NCBI RefSeq assembly: GCF_022835695.1
Contig: NZ_BQUV01000001.1
Location: 1,092,263-1,156,262, forward strand
DNA length: 64,000 nucleotides
From: Bradyrhizobium sp. Ce-3
GTDB taxonomy: Bacteria > Pseudomonadota > Alphaproteobacteria > Rhizobiales > Xanthobacteraceae
Direction: 5' to 3'
Shown here piece by piece: positions 7,496-15,638 of the stretch. The translations under genes were made by a program, and so were the position numbers. Numbering within the stretch: position 1 is the first letter of the stretch; each line of letters opens with the position of its first letter. The notes under the pieces are model-generated. The model did no database searches. It worked only from the letters and a program-made list of their open reading frames with translations, and was not told where the DNA came from.

Positions 7496-9032
7496 AGCCA
7501 CTCCGAAATCCGCAGCCGACGTGTTCCAGGCCAACCGCGACCGTGCCGGTCCACTTCTGGCGAAGTTGAAGGCCGAAGGCATCGGCAACGTGATCGACGG
7601 CAAGATCGTGCCGGCGGCCTCCGGCCAGACCTTTGAGACGAAGTCGCCGATCGACGGCACCGTGCTGGCGACGGTCGCACGCGGCAACGTCGACGATATC
7701 GACCGCGCCGCAACCGCGGCGTCCAAGGCGTTCAAGGCGTGGCGCGACATGCCGGCGGCGCAGCGCCGCAAGCTGCTGCATCGCGTGGCTGACGCGATCG
7801 AGGCCCGCGCCGATGACATCGCCGTGCTCGAATGCATCGACACCGGCCAGGCGCACCGCTTCATGGCCAAGGCCGCGATCCGCGCCGCGGAGAATTTCCG
7901 CTTCTTCGCCGACAAATGCGGCGAGGCCCGCGACGGCCTCAACACGCCGTCCGACGAGCACTGGAACATCTCGACCCGGGTGCCGATCGGCCCGGTCGGC
8001 GTGATCACGCCGTGGAACACGCCGTTCATGCTCTCGACCTGGAAGATCGCACCGGCGCTCGCCGCGGGCTGCACCGTGGTGCACAAGCCCGCGGAATGGT
8101 CGCCGGTGACCGCCGATCTGCTGGTCAAGCTCGCACAACAGGCCGGCATCCCCGACGGCGTCTTCAACACCGTGCATGGTTTTGGCGAGGAGGCCGGCAA
8201 GGCGCTGACCGAGCACCCTGCAATCAAGGCGATCGGCTTCGTCGGCGAGAGCGCGACGGGATCTGCGATCATGGCGCAGGGCGCGCCGACACTGAAGCGG
8301 GTGCATTTCGAGCTCGGCGGCAAGAACCCGGCGATCGTGTTCGACGACGCCGATCTCGACCGCGCGCTCGATGCGGTCGTGTTCATGATCTACTCGCTCA
8401 ACGGCGAGCGCTGCACGTCGTCGAGCCGGCTGCTGGTTCAGCAGGGCGTCGCCGAGAAATTCATCGCGAAGCTGACCGCCCGCGTGCAGGCGCTCAAGGT
8501 TGGTCATCCCCTCGATCCCGCGACCGAGATCGGGCCGCTGATCCATGAGCGGCATCTGGCCAAGGTCTGCAGCTATTTCGACGTCGCCAAGAAGGACGGC
8601 GCGACGATTGCAGTCGGCGGCAAGCCGCATGACGGCCCCGGCGGCGGCCACTACGTGCAGCCGACGCTGGTCACCGGCGCGAACGCAAAGATGCGGGTCG
8701 CGCAGGAGGAGGTGTTCGGTCCGTTCCTGACCGTGATCCCGTTCAAGGACGAGCAAGAGGCCATCGAGATCGCCAACGGCGTGCAATATGGCCTGACGGG
8801 CTATGTCTGGACCGGCGAGATGGGCCGCGCGCTGCGCGTGGCGGATGCGCTGGAAGCCGGCATGATCTGGCTCAATTCGGAAAACGTCCGCCATCTGCCG
8901 ACCCCGTTCGGCGGCATGAAGTCGTCAGGCATCGGCCGCGACGGCGGCGACTACTCGTTCGACTTCTACATGGAAACCAAGCACGTCTCGCTCGCGCGCG
9001 GGACGCACAAGATTCAGAAGCTGGGAATTTAG
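7488..9032 (+). CDS. hpaE: 5-carboxymethyl-2-hydroxymuconate semialdehyde dehydrogenase
   Basis: A 514-residue NAD-dependent aldehyde dehydrogenase that oxidises the ring-cleavage product of homoprotocatechuate. The catalytic base lies in FELGGKNP near residue 274 and the nucleophilic Cys in NGERCTSSSR near residue 309. The GVITPWNTPFM, KPAEWSP and QEEVFGPF motifs are all present. It is about 25 residues longer than enteric HpaE because of an N-terminal extension (MDKATPKSAADVFQANRDRA). Translation is coupled to hpaF. A palindromic repeat separates it from hpaD. Confidence 0.93.
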   Translation: MDKATPKSAADVFQANRDRAGPLLAKLKAEGIGNVIDGKIVPAASGQTFETKSPIDGTVLATVARGNVDDIDRAATAASKAFKAWRDMPAAQRRKLLHRVADAIEARADDIAVLECIDTGQAHRFMAKAAIRAAENFRFFADKCGEARDGLNTPSDEHWNISTRVPIGPVGVITPWNTPFMLSTWKIAPALAAGCTVVHKPAEWSPVTADLLVKLAQQAGIPDGVFNTVHGFGEEAGKALTEHPAIKAIGFVGESATGSAIMAQGAPTLKRVHFELGGKNPAIVFDDADLDRALDAVVFMIYSLNGERCTSSSRLLVQQGVAEKFIAKLTARVQALKVGHPLDPATEIGPLIHERHLAKVCSYFDVAKKDGATIAVGGKPHDGPGGGHYVQPTLVTGANAKMRVAQEEVFGPFLTVIPFKDEQEAIEIANGVQYGLTGYVWTGEMGRALRVADALEAGMIWLNSENVRHLPTPFGGMKSSGIGRDGGDYSFDFYMETKHVSLARGTHKIQKLGI

Positions 9033-9035
9033 CTG

Positions 9036-9134
9036 GTCATTCCGGGGCGACGCGTAGCGGCGAGCCCGGAATCCATACTCACGATCGTGGTTATGGATTC
9101 CGGGCCTGCGCCAAGGGGCGCATCCCGGAATGAC
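9036..9134. repeat. Paired palindromic repeat (GTCATTCCGGGG family)
   Basis: The 99-base element begins GTCATTCCGGGGCG and ends in the inverted CGCATCCCGGAATGAC. The inner arms GCCCGGAATCCAT and ATGGATTCCGGGC also pair. It lies inside the hpa operon between hpaE and hpaD, where it should form a transcript hairpin. Relatives of the same family occur at 24146-24225 and 31090-31128. Confidence 0.85.
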
Positions 9135-9154
9135 GATCCAGAGGGGAAACACCG

Positions 9155-10138
9155 ATGCCCGTTCCGACACACGTCTTCGATCCGCCATTCAACATCATCC
9201 GCTGCAGCCATGCCGTGCTCGACGTCACGGATCTCGACAAGAGCGCCGCCTTCTACGAGAAGACGGTCGGCCTCCACATCGAGGACCGCGACGACAAATC
9301 GGTGTATCTGCGCGCCAGCGAGGAGCACCAGCATCACTCGGTGGTGCTGCGCAAGGCTGCGAAGGCGGCCTGCAACCGGCTCGGCTTCAAGGTCGGCAAT
9401 GACCATGACCTCGACAAGGCCGCGGCCTTCTGCTCCGAGAATGGCATCACCTACGCCTTCGTCGACCAGCCGTTCCAGGGCCGCACGCTGCAATTCACCG
9501 ATCCGTTCGGCTTCCAGATCGAGCTCTACGCCACGATGGAGAAGCGCCCGCATCTGTTGCGACGCTATGATCTCTACAAGGGCTGCCATCCGCAGCGGCT
9601 CGACCACTTCAACGTGTTCGCCGCCGAAGTGCAGGACACCGTCGACTTCTACGCCCGGCTCGGCTTCCGCCTCACCGAATATGCCGAGGAGGATGGCGAC
9701 CAGGGGCGCATCGCCGCCGCCTGGATGCACCGCAAGGGCAATGTCCACGACTTCGCCATCACCAACGGCCGCGGCCCGCGCCTGCACCACATCGCCTATT
9801 GGGTGCCGACCGCCATGAACATCGTGCATCTCTGCGACGTGATGGCCTCGTCGGGTTTCCTCGCCAACATCGAGCGCGGCCCGGGCCGGCACGGCATCTC
9901 CAACGCGTTCTTCCTCTACATCCGCGATCCCGACGGCCACCGCATCGAGCTCTACACCAGCGACTATTTCACCGGCGATCACGACCATGAGCCGCTGCGC
10001 TGGTCGCTGCGCGATCCGCGCCGCCAGACTTTGTGGGGCGCGCCGGCGCCGCGCTCCTGGTTCGAGGAAGGCTCGACCTTCGCGGGGCAAACGGTGCGCG
10101 AGCCGCGCTTCGTCGCCGACGTGCTGGTTGCGGATTAA
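9155..10138 (+). CDS. hpaD: 3,4-dihydroxyphenylacetate 2,3-dioxygenase, vicinal-oxygen-chelate (type I) class
   Basis: A 327-residue extradiol dioxygenase with two glyoxalase-like modules, opening the homoprotocatechuate ring. The metal ligands appear as His in RLDHFNV (about residue 150), His in LHHIAYWV (about 211) and Glu in HRIELYTSD (about 265). That spacing matches the Brevibacterium/Arthrobacter type I enzymes. Enteric HpaD is from my knowledge an unrelated LigB-type protein, so this operon uses the non-homologous alternative. The metal (Fe or Mn) cannot be read from sequence. The gene lies between two palindromic repeats in the operon. Confidence 0.93.
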   Translation: MPVPTHVFDPPFNIIRCSHAVLDVTDLDKSAAFYEKTVGLHIEDRDDKSVYLRASEEHQHHSVVLRKAAKAACNRLGFKVGNDHDLDKAAAFCSENGITYAFVDQPFQGRTLQFTDPFGFQIELYATMEKRPHLLRRYDLYKGCHPQRLDHFNVFAAEVQDTVDFYARLGFRLTEYAEEDGDQGRIAAAWMHRKGNVHDFAITNGRGPRLHHIAYWVPTAMNIVHLCDVMASSGFLANIERGPGRHGISNAFFLYIRDPDGHRIELYTSDYFTGDHDHEPLRWSLRDPRRQTLWGAPAPRSWFEEGSTFAGQTVREPRFVADVLVAD

Positions 10139-10159
10139 CGAACAAGATTCCATCCCCTC

Positions 10160-10185
10160 GTCGTCCCGGCGAAAGCCGGGACGAC
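10160..10185. repeat. Perfect hairpin, 11-bp stem with GAAA loop
   Basis: GTCGTCCCGGC, GAAA, then GCCGGGACGAC form a perfect stem-loop in the short spacer between hpaD and hpaG. The same unit occurs at 15562-15587 and, in altered form, at 26437-26464. It is the end unit of the larger paired repeats elsewhere in the window. Confidence 0.85.
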
Positions 10186-10204
10186 GCCAATTATGAGACT
10201 GCTA

Positions 10205-11077
10205 ATGTCAGCCCCTCGCCTCGCCACCTATTCCATCAACGGCGCCAACAGCTATGGCGCCGTCACCGACAGCGGGATCGTCGACCTCTCGTCGCGCTTC
10301 GCCAAGGATTATCCGACGCTGCGCGAGGCGATCGCCGCCGGTGCACTGACCAAGCTTGCCGAGGACGCGGCCAAGCGCGCGCCCGACCACGCGCTCGACG
10401 CGGTCACCTGGCAGCCGCCGATCCCGGCGCCGGACAAGATCATCTGCATCGGCGTCAACTATCCGGACCGCAATGCCGAGTACAAGGACGGCTCGGACGC
10501 ACCGAAGTATCCCAGCATGTTCCTGCGGGTGCCGCGTTCCTTCGTCGGCCACAACACGCCGGTGGTGCGGCCGCGGATCTCGCCGCAGCTCGACTATGAG
10601 GGCGAGCTGGTGCTAGTGATCGGCAAGGCCGGCCGGCACATTCCGGAGAGCGCCGCGCTCAATCACATCGCCGCGATCACGCTCTGCAATGAAGGCACCA
10701 TCCGCGACTGGGTGCGCCACGCCAAGTTCAACGTCACCCAGGGCAAGAACTTCGATTCCACCGGCAGTCTCGGCCCCTGGATCGTGCCCTACACCGGCGA
10801 AGCGCAGATCGCAGACATCCGGCTGACCACGCGGGTCAACGGCGAAGTCAGGCAGGATGACCGCACCTCGCGCTTGATCTTCGGCTTCCGCTACCTCATC
10901 AACTACATCTCGACTTTCACGACGCTGGTTCCCGGCGACATCATCGTCACGGGGACACCGACCGGCGCGGGTGCGCGGTTCGATCCGCCGCGCTATCTGA
11001 AGCCCGGTGATGTCGTCGAGGTCGAGGCCGAAGGCGTCGGCATCCTGCACAACGGCGTCGTCGACGAAACCACCTAA
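10205..11077 (+). CDS. hpaG: Fumarylacetoacetate hydrolase-family enzyme, probable 5-oxopent-3-ene-1,2,5-tricarboxylate decarboxylase
   Basis: A 290-residue single-domain FAH protein. The motif run IICIGVNYPDRNAEY, the metal-ligand region DYEGELVLVIGKAGRH and the C-terminal GDIIVTGTPTGAG are characteristic. In the pathway it decarboxylates, and possibly isomerises, the HpaF product. Enteric HpaG carries two FAH domains in one chain of about 430 residues; here there is only one. The start is uncertain: ATG at 10193 would add MRLL, while ATG at 10205 begins MSAPRLATYS. Operon context after hpaD makes the hpaG role likely, but other FAH activities on related substrates are possible. Confidence 0.82.
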   Translation: MSAPRLATYSINGANSYGAVTDSGIVDLSSRFAKDYPTLREAIAAGALTKLAEDAAKRAPDHALDAVTWQPPIPAPDKIICIGVNYPDRNAEYKDGSDAPKYPSMFLRVPRSFVGHNTPVVRPRISPQLDYEGELVLVIGKAGRHIPESAALNHIAAITLCNEGTIRDWVRHAKFNVTQGKNFDSTGSLGPWIVPYTGEAQIADIRLTTRVNGEVRQDDRTSRLIFGFRYLINYISTFTTLVPGDIIVTGTPTGAGARFDPPRYLKPGDVVEVEAEGVGILHNGVVDETT

Positions 11078-11101
11078 CTTCACCAGCAAGTGGACAGTGC
11101 C

Positions 11102-12730
11102 ATGACCTCAACATCCGGCGGCGAAGCGATCGTCAACGGCCTCGTCGCCCACGGCGTCGACACCGTGTTCGGCCTGCCCGGCGCGCAGATCTATGGCCTG
11201 TTCGATGCCTTCCATCAGGCACAGCTCAAGGTGATCGGCGCCCGCCACGAGCAGGCCTGCGGCTACATGGCGTTCGGCTATGCCCGATCCAGCGGCAAGC
11301 CCGGCGTGTTCAGCGTGGTGCCCGGCCCCGGCGTGCTCAACGCCTCGGCGGCGCTGCTGACCGCATTCGGCTGCAACGAGCCGGTGCTGTGCCTGACCGG
11401 CCAGGTGCCGACGCAATTTTTGGGCAAGGGCCGTGGCCATCTGCACGAGATGCCGGATCAGCTCGCGACCTTGCGCACCTTCGTGAAATGGGCCGACCGA
11501 ATCGAATATCCCGACAATGCGCCCGCGATGGTGTCGCGCGCGTTCCAGGAAATGCTGTCCGGCCGGCGCGGCCCGGCTTCGCTGGAGATGCCCTGGGATG
11601 TGTTCACCCAGCGCACCCGGGTTGCTGCCGTCAAGCCGTTCGATCCGCTGCCGGCACCGCAGCCCGATCCGGACCGTATCAAGGCCGCCGCCGATTTGAT
11701 CGCCGGCAGCAAGGCGCCGATGATCTTCGTCGGCAGCGGCGCCATCGAGGCGCGCGAGGAGATCCTCGAGCTCGCCGAGATGATCGACGCGCCCGTGGTC
11801 GCATTCCGCAGCGGCCGCGGCATCGTCTCCAACGCGCATGAGCTCGGGCTCACCATGGCTTCTGCCTACAAGCTCTGGCCGAAGACCGATTTGATGATCG
11901 GCATCGGCAGCCGCATGGAGTTGCCGACGATGTCGCGCTGGCCCTATCAGCCGACCGGATTGAAATGCGTGCGGATCGACATCGATCCGGTCGAGCTGCG
12001 GCGCTGGCCGGCCGATGCCGCCGTGATCGCCGACGCCAAGGCCGCGACCGCCGATCTCGCCGCTGCCGTGCGCAAGGTGGGCTATAGCAAGACCACAGGC
12101 CGCCGCGCCGCGATCCGCGAGGCGACGGCCGCGACCGAGCAGGAGATCCAGCGCATCCAGCCGCAGATGGCCTATCTGAAGATCCTCCGCGAGGTGCTGC
12201 CGGCCAACGCCATCGTCACCGACGAGCTGTCGCAGGTGGGCTTCGCCTCCTGGTACGGCTTTCCGATCTACGAGCCGCGCACCTTCGTCACCTCGGGCTA
12301 TCAGGGCACGCTCGGCTCGGGCTTCCCGACCGCGCTCGGCGCCAAGGTCGCCAACCCGAACAAGCCGGTGGTCGCAATCACCGGCGACGGCGGTTTCATG
12401 TTCGGCGTGCAGGAGCTCGCCACCGCGGTGCAGTTCAGGATCGGCGTGGTGACGCTGGTGTTCAACAACAACGCCTATGGCAATGTCCGCCGCGACCAGC
12501 GCGAGCGCTTCGACGGCCGCGTCGTCGCCTCAGACCTCGTCAATCCTGATTTCGTCAAGCTCGCGGAATCCTTTGGCGTCGGCGCCGCGCGCGTCACATC
12601 GCCGGATCACTTCCGCCCGGTGCTGGAGAAGGCGCTGGCCGACGGCGGCCCCTATGTGATCTCGGTGGAGGTACCGACCGATTCCGAAGTCTCGCCTTGG
12701 GCGTTCATCCATCCGGCGCGGAATAACTAG
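11102..12730 (+). CDS. Thiamine-diphosphate-dependent enzyme, acetolactate-synthase-like
   Basis: A 542-residue three-domain ThDP enzyme. The cofactor-activating Glu is in RHEQAC near residue 50, and the ThDP/Mg motif runs from GDGGFMFG (about 428) to FNNNAYGN (about 455). GLPGAQIYGLFDAF at the N-terminus resembles acetolactate synthases, yet no regulatory small subunit is nearby. The loop where acetolactate synthases often have FQE reads HLHEMPDQ. It follows hpaG by 24 bases and appears to be the last gene of the hpa operon. A decarboxylase or carboligase acting on an aryl- or alkyl-2-oxo acid is plausible; true acetolactate synthase is less likely. An upstream GTG at 11090 is an alternative start. 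Its stop codon lies in a repeat element. Confidence 0.85.
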   Translation: MTSTSGGEAIVNGLVAHGVDTVFGLPGAQIYGLFDAFHQAQLKVIGARHEQACGYMAFGYARSSGKPGVFSVVPGPGVLNASAALLTAFGCNEPVLCLTGQVPTQFLGKGRGHLHEMPDQLATLRTFVKWADRIEYPDNAPAMVSRAFQEMLSGRRGPASLEMPWDVFTQRTRVAAVKPFDPLPAPQPDPDRIKAAADLIAGSKAPMIFVGSGAIEAREEILELAEMIDAPVVAFRSGRGIVSNAHELGLTMASAYKLWPKTDLMIGIGSRMELPTMSRWPYQPTGLKCVRIDIDPVELRRWPADAAVIADAKAATADLAAAVRKVGYSKTTGRRAAIREATAATEQEIQRIQPQMAYLKILREVLPANAIVTDELSQVGFASWYGFPIYEPRTFVTSGYQGTLGSGFPTALGAKVANPNKPVVAITGDGGFMFGVQELATAVQFRIGVVTLVFNNNAYGNVRRDQRERFDGRVVASDLVNPDFVKLAESFGVGAARVTSPDHFRPVLEKALADGGPYVISVEVPTDSEVSPWAFIHPARNN

Positions 12731-12830
12731 AGCGTTTTCGAGCGAAGTGGACACCGGTTCGCGTGAAGAAAACGCGTCAAAACTAGAATCTAGAGCTTTG
12801 GTTCTGATTGAATCAGAACCAAAGCTCTAG
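12727..12830. repeat. 104-bp repeat element with inverted ends between two convergent genes
   Basis: The element starts CTAGAGCGTTTTCG and ends in the inverted CAAAGCTCTAG, so both ends share CTAGAGC. The left part holds a GCGTTTTC/GAAAACGC stem (12732-12739 and 12768-12775) of a kind I recall as common in Bradyrhizobium. The right part is a perfect inverted repeat with 20-bp arms (12790-12809 and 12811-12830). The TAG stops of the TPP enzyme (12728-12730) and of the MFS gene on the other strand (12827-12829) both lie in the element's ends. It may also serve as a bidirectional terminator, although T-runs are short. Confidence 0.8.
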
Positions 12831-14041
12831 GCGCTCTTGGCGCCGCGTTGCAGCCGCGACGCGGCGATCACGAGCAGGCCGGCGCCGGCGACCGACCAGC
12901 AGGCGACCGGCGCCCAATGCACCAGCGGCGCATAGTCCGGGATCTTCTGCAGGCCGCCCGCGACCGCTGCCATCCGCGCAAAGGTCGCAAGCGCGAGCGC
13001 CGAGAACACCAGCCCCGTGACCTTGCCCTCCGCGCCGGTCTCGCCGATCGCGAGCGCTGCCGACACCGCGCTCATCAGCATGCAGCCCCAGGCGGCGCCC
13101 GCCATGAACTGCGCCACGATCAGGACGTTGAGGCTGCCGGCGATCTCGGCGGCGACGATCGCGAAGGCGCCGAGCAGTCCCGCCGCGCCCATCACGATCA
13201 GGCCGCCGCGATGCTTGACGACGATGCTCGCCGGGAACATCGCGATGTTGAAGCCGATCCAGAACACCGGCATCAGCCATTGCAGCTCGTTCGATTTGGC
13301 AAAGCGCAAATAAAACGGTGCGCTGTTGATGTTGAAATGCAGCTGATAGCCGAGCGAGAGCAGCACCATCGATCCGATCAGGAACATCGGCACTGCGCCG
13401 AGCCGCCTTGCGGGCGCGGCGAGCCGCACGGGCTCTGTTTCCGCCGCGACGCGGCGCTCGATCCCGGAAAACGCGAGCGCCGTCAGCAGCAGCACCGCGC
13501 CTGACAGCACGAACGGCAGCCGCGCATCGTGATCGCGCAGCACGACGCCGAGATAGGGCGAGACCGCACCGGCGATGCCGTAGCCCAGCATCGCGAGCGC
13601 GGCGAGGAACGGGACCGACGGTTGCGCGCGATACTTGCCGAGCAACGTCAGCGGCGGCGCGCGCAACGCCGACGATGTGACGGCCCAGACCACGATCAGC
13701 GCGATCAGCCAGACTTTTGCGCCCGGCCCGGTGCCCGCCACATAAGGCAGCGCGATGAAGGCGGCGCAGGAGATCGCGGCGAGGATGCCGACGAACACAC
13801 CGAGCCGGCCGACCAGGCTCGCAATCCTGTCGGCAGCCATGCCCATCGCGGTATCGGTGACGGTGAAAATGCCCTGATCCATCATCAGGATCAGGATGAC
13901 GGTCGTGGGCGCGATGCCGACATCGGCGCACAGCTTCGGCAGATAGATCAGGTAGGTGGTCCAGCCCAGCGTGAAGACGAGCTGCAGCACGGCGAGATAG
14001 ACGCCGGTGCGGTTGACGGCGTGGTCGGCCTTGGTGGTCAT
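12827..14041 (-). CDS. Major facilitator superfamily transporter
   Basis: A 404-residue inner-membrane carrier with about 12 hydrophobic segments and a charged central loop near residue 200 (GIERRVAAETEPVRLAAPARR). It starts MTTKADHAVNRTGVYLAVLQ, with the first helix immediately after. It is convergent with the hpa operon, so its role as an aromatic-acid importer or exporter is only suggested by proximity. Substrate motifs are not recognisable to me. The C-terminus ends GAKSA, with the stop codon provided by the 104-bp repeat element. Confidence 0.85.
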   Translation of the reverse strand: MTTKADHAVNRTGVYLAVLQLVFTLGWTTYLIYLPKLCADVGIAPTTVILILMMDQGIFTVTDTAMGMAADRIASLVGRLGVFVGILAAISCAAFIALPYVAGTGPGAKVWLIALIVVWAVTSSALRAPPLTLLGKYRAQPSVPFLAALAMLGYGIAGAVSPYLGVVLRDHDARLPFVLSGAVLLLTALAFSGIERRVAAETEPVRLAAPARRLGAVPMFLIGSMVLLSLGYQLHFNINSAPFYLRFAKSNELQWLMPVFWIGFNIAMFPASIVVKHRGGLIVMGAAGLLGAFAIVAAEIAGSLNVLIVAQFMAGAAWGCMLMSAVSAALAIGETGAEGKVTGLVFSALALATFARMAAVAGGLQKIPDYAPLVHWAPVACWSVAGAGLLVIAASRLQRGAKSA

Positions 14042-14067
14042 CCGCCAACTCTAGACCACCCGGCGCG

Positions 14068-14721
14068 TCAACGCACCTTGCGGAAGGTCAAATTGATGCG
14101 TTGGCGGCCCAGCGCGCCGTGCTCGCCCTCGGAGAGCGGCGCGACCCCATGATAAAATAACCGTGACGGCCCGCCCCATACCGCGACATCGCCATGTTCG
14201 AGCCGGTAGCGGCGCGGCGTGTCGCTGCGCTTCAGGCCGCCGAACAGGAAGGTTGCCGGCAGCCCGAGCGAGATCGAGACAATCGGTGCGCCGTAGTCGA
14301 GCTCGTCCTTGTCCTGATGCAGCGACAGTTTTGCGCCAGGCACATAGCGATTGATCAGGCAGGCCTGCGGCGCGAAGCCGTTGAAGCCAGCCTCGGCGGC
14401 GGCGCTGGCGGCGAGCGTTCGCAACACCTCGGGCATCTCCGGCCAGGGCTGTCCCGTATCAGGATCGATCGGATCATAGCGATAGCCGCTGGGATCGGAG
14501 ACCCAGCCGACGCTACCGCAATTGGTCATCGCAACCGACATGCGGTGGCCGCCCGGCGTGACCAGATGCCGGAACGGCGCCTGCTTGACGATCACGCGCA
14601 AGGCTGGAATCAGGTCAGCCTCGAACGGCCGCACGAAGCCGCGCAACAACACCGCGCCGTCCGCGATGGTCTCGCGTGGCGGCCGAGCATCGCCAATGGT
14701 CTCGAACAGATCAGCGGCCAC
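14068..14721 (-). CDS. alkB: DNA oxidative demethylase AlkB
   Basis: A 217-residue 2-oxoglutarate/Fe(II) dioxygenase that repairs N1-methyladenine and N3-methylcytosine. It is colinear with E. coli AlkB: the MVTPGG-like HLVTPGGHRMSVAMTNCG block, ACLINRYVPGAKLSLHQDKDE with the iron ligands His and Asp near residue 134, the distal His in LFYHGVAPL near residue 191, and the 2-oxoglutarate-binding RINLTFRKVR terminus. Length equals the family norm. The next upstream gene on the strand is another 2OG oxygenase, 13 bases away, and the two are probably co-transcribed. Confidence 0.95.
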   Translation of the reverse strand: MAADLFETIGDARPPRETIADGAVLLRGFVRPFEADLIPALRVIVKQAPFRHLVTPGGHRMSVAMTNCGSVGWVSDPSGYRYDPIDPDTGQPWPEMPEVLRTLAASAAAEAGFNGFAPQACLINRYVPGAKLSLHQDKDELDYGAPIVSISLGLPATFLFGGLKRSDTPRRYRLEHGDVAVWGGPSRLFYHGVAPLSEGEHGALGRQRINLTFRKVR

Positions 14722-14734
14722 GCGTCTCTCGCAC

Positions 14735-15478
14735 TCACTTCGCGTCGTGGAAGATCACACCAACGGTGTGGCGATGGCCGGACCTGATCCGGCTGACGCC
14801 GTGGCGCAGATTGACACGATAGGGCCCGCGTGTCCCCTGCACCGGACGGTGATGCACGGCAAAGGCCACCGCATCGCCCTTGGTCAGCGGCACCACCTCG
14901 GGCCGAGACTGCATCCGCGGCCGCTGCTCGGCCAGCACGAACTCGCCGCCGGTGAAATCGCGCCCGGGCTGCGACAGCAGGATCGCGACCTGGATCGGAA
15001 ACACGTGCTCGCCATAGAGATCCTGGTGCAAGCAGTTGTAGTCGCCCTCGCCATATTGCAGCAGCAGCGGCGTCGGCCGCGTCTGCCCGGCGTCGTGGCA
15101 CCGTTTCAGGAACGCCGCGTGCGAGGAGGGGTAGTTGATCTCGATCCCCATCGTCTGGTTCCAGCGATTGGCGGTCGCGGTCAGCCGCGCATACAGCGCC
15201 GGCCGCAACTCCGCGATCAGGTCCGGCAGCGGATAGGAGAAATATTTGTACTCGCCGCGGCCGAAGCCATGGCGGCCCATCACGACCTTGCTGCGGAACC
15301 GGCCGTCGTCGGGATACAGCGCGGCAATGGCGTCGCATTCCTCAGGCGTCAGCAGGCCGTTGAGGACGGCGCACCCCTGCCCGTCGAGGTCGGTCGTAAT
15401 ATAGTCCCAGTCGAGCGCGTCGACGCGAGCCGGGATGCCGGTGGCCGGGCGGGTGAGGGTTTTGGCGGTTGCTGTCAT
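14735..15478 (-). CDS. 2OG-Fe(II) oxygenase of the Oxygenase-NA (PF09859-like) family
   Basis: A 247-residue protein with the double-stranded beta-helix signature: His and Asp in YNCLHQDLYGEH, distal His and 2-oxoglutarate Arg in the C-terminal NLRHGVSRIRSGHRHTVGV. The N-terminal TTDLDGQGCAVLNGLLTPEE and the GFGRGEYKYF segment fit a family I recall as annotated for damaged-DNA repair. It is the first gene of a two-gene unit with alkB, which supports a nucleic-acid-repair role, but its substrate is not established by sequence. The ATG at 15478 is chosen because the upstream frame runs through a palindromic repeat. Confidence 0.8.
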   Translation of the reverse strand: MTATAKTLTRPATGIPARVDALDWDYITTDLDGQGCAVLNGLLTPEECDAIAALYPDDGRFRSKVVMGRHGFGRGEYKYFSYPLPDLIAELRPALYARLTATANRWNQTMGIEINYPSSHAAFLKRCHDAGQTRPTPLLLQYGEGDYNCLHQDLYGEHVFPIQVAILLSQPGRDFTGGEFVLAEQRPRMQSRPEVVPLTKGDAVAFAVHHRPVQGTRGPYRVNLRHGVSRIRSGHRHTVGVIFHDAK

Positions 15479-15561
15479 GAGGCAGAATCTGGCCCTTGAT
15501 CGCCGCTGGCGCCACCCGATTTCCGACAGAAACATGCCGGAGGACGTTCCCCATTCTCGGT

Positions 15562-15587
15562 GTCGTCCCGGCGAAAGCCGGGACGAC
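15562..15587. repeat. Perfect hairpin, same unit as 10160-10185
   Basis: GTCGTCCCGGC-GAAA-GCCGGGACGAC is identical in sequence to the unit inside the hpa operon. It sits in the spacer between the DUF2848 gene's 3' end and the oxygenase start. Confidence 0.85.
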
Positions 15588-15638
15588 GTGCGGAGAGAGC
15601 GTCGGTCATCTCTCAACGAAACGACGCGCGGAAACAGA

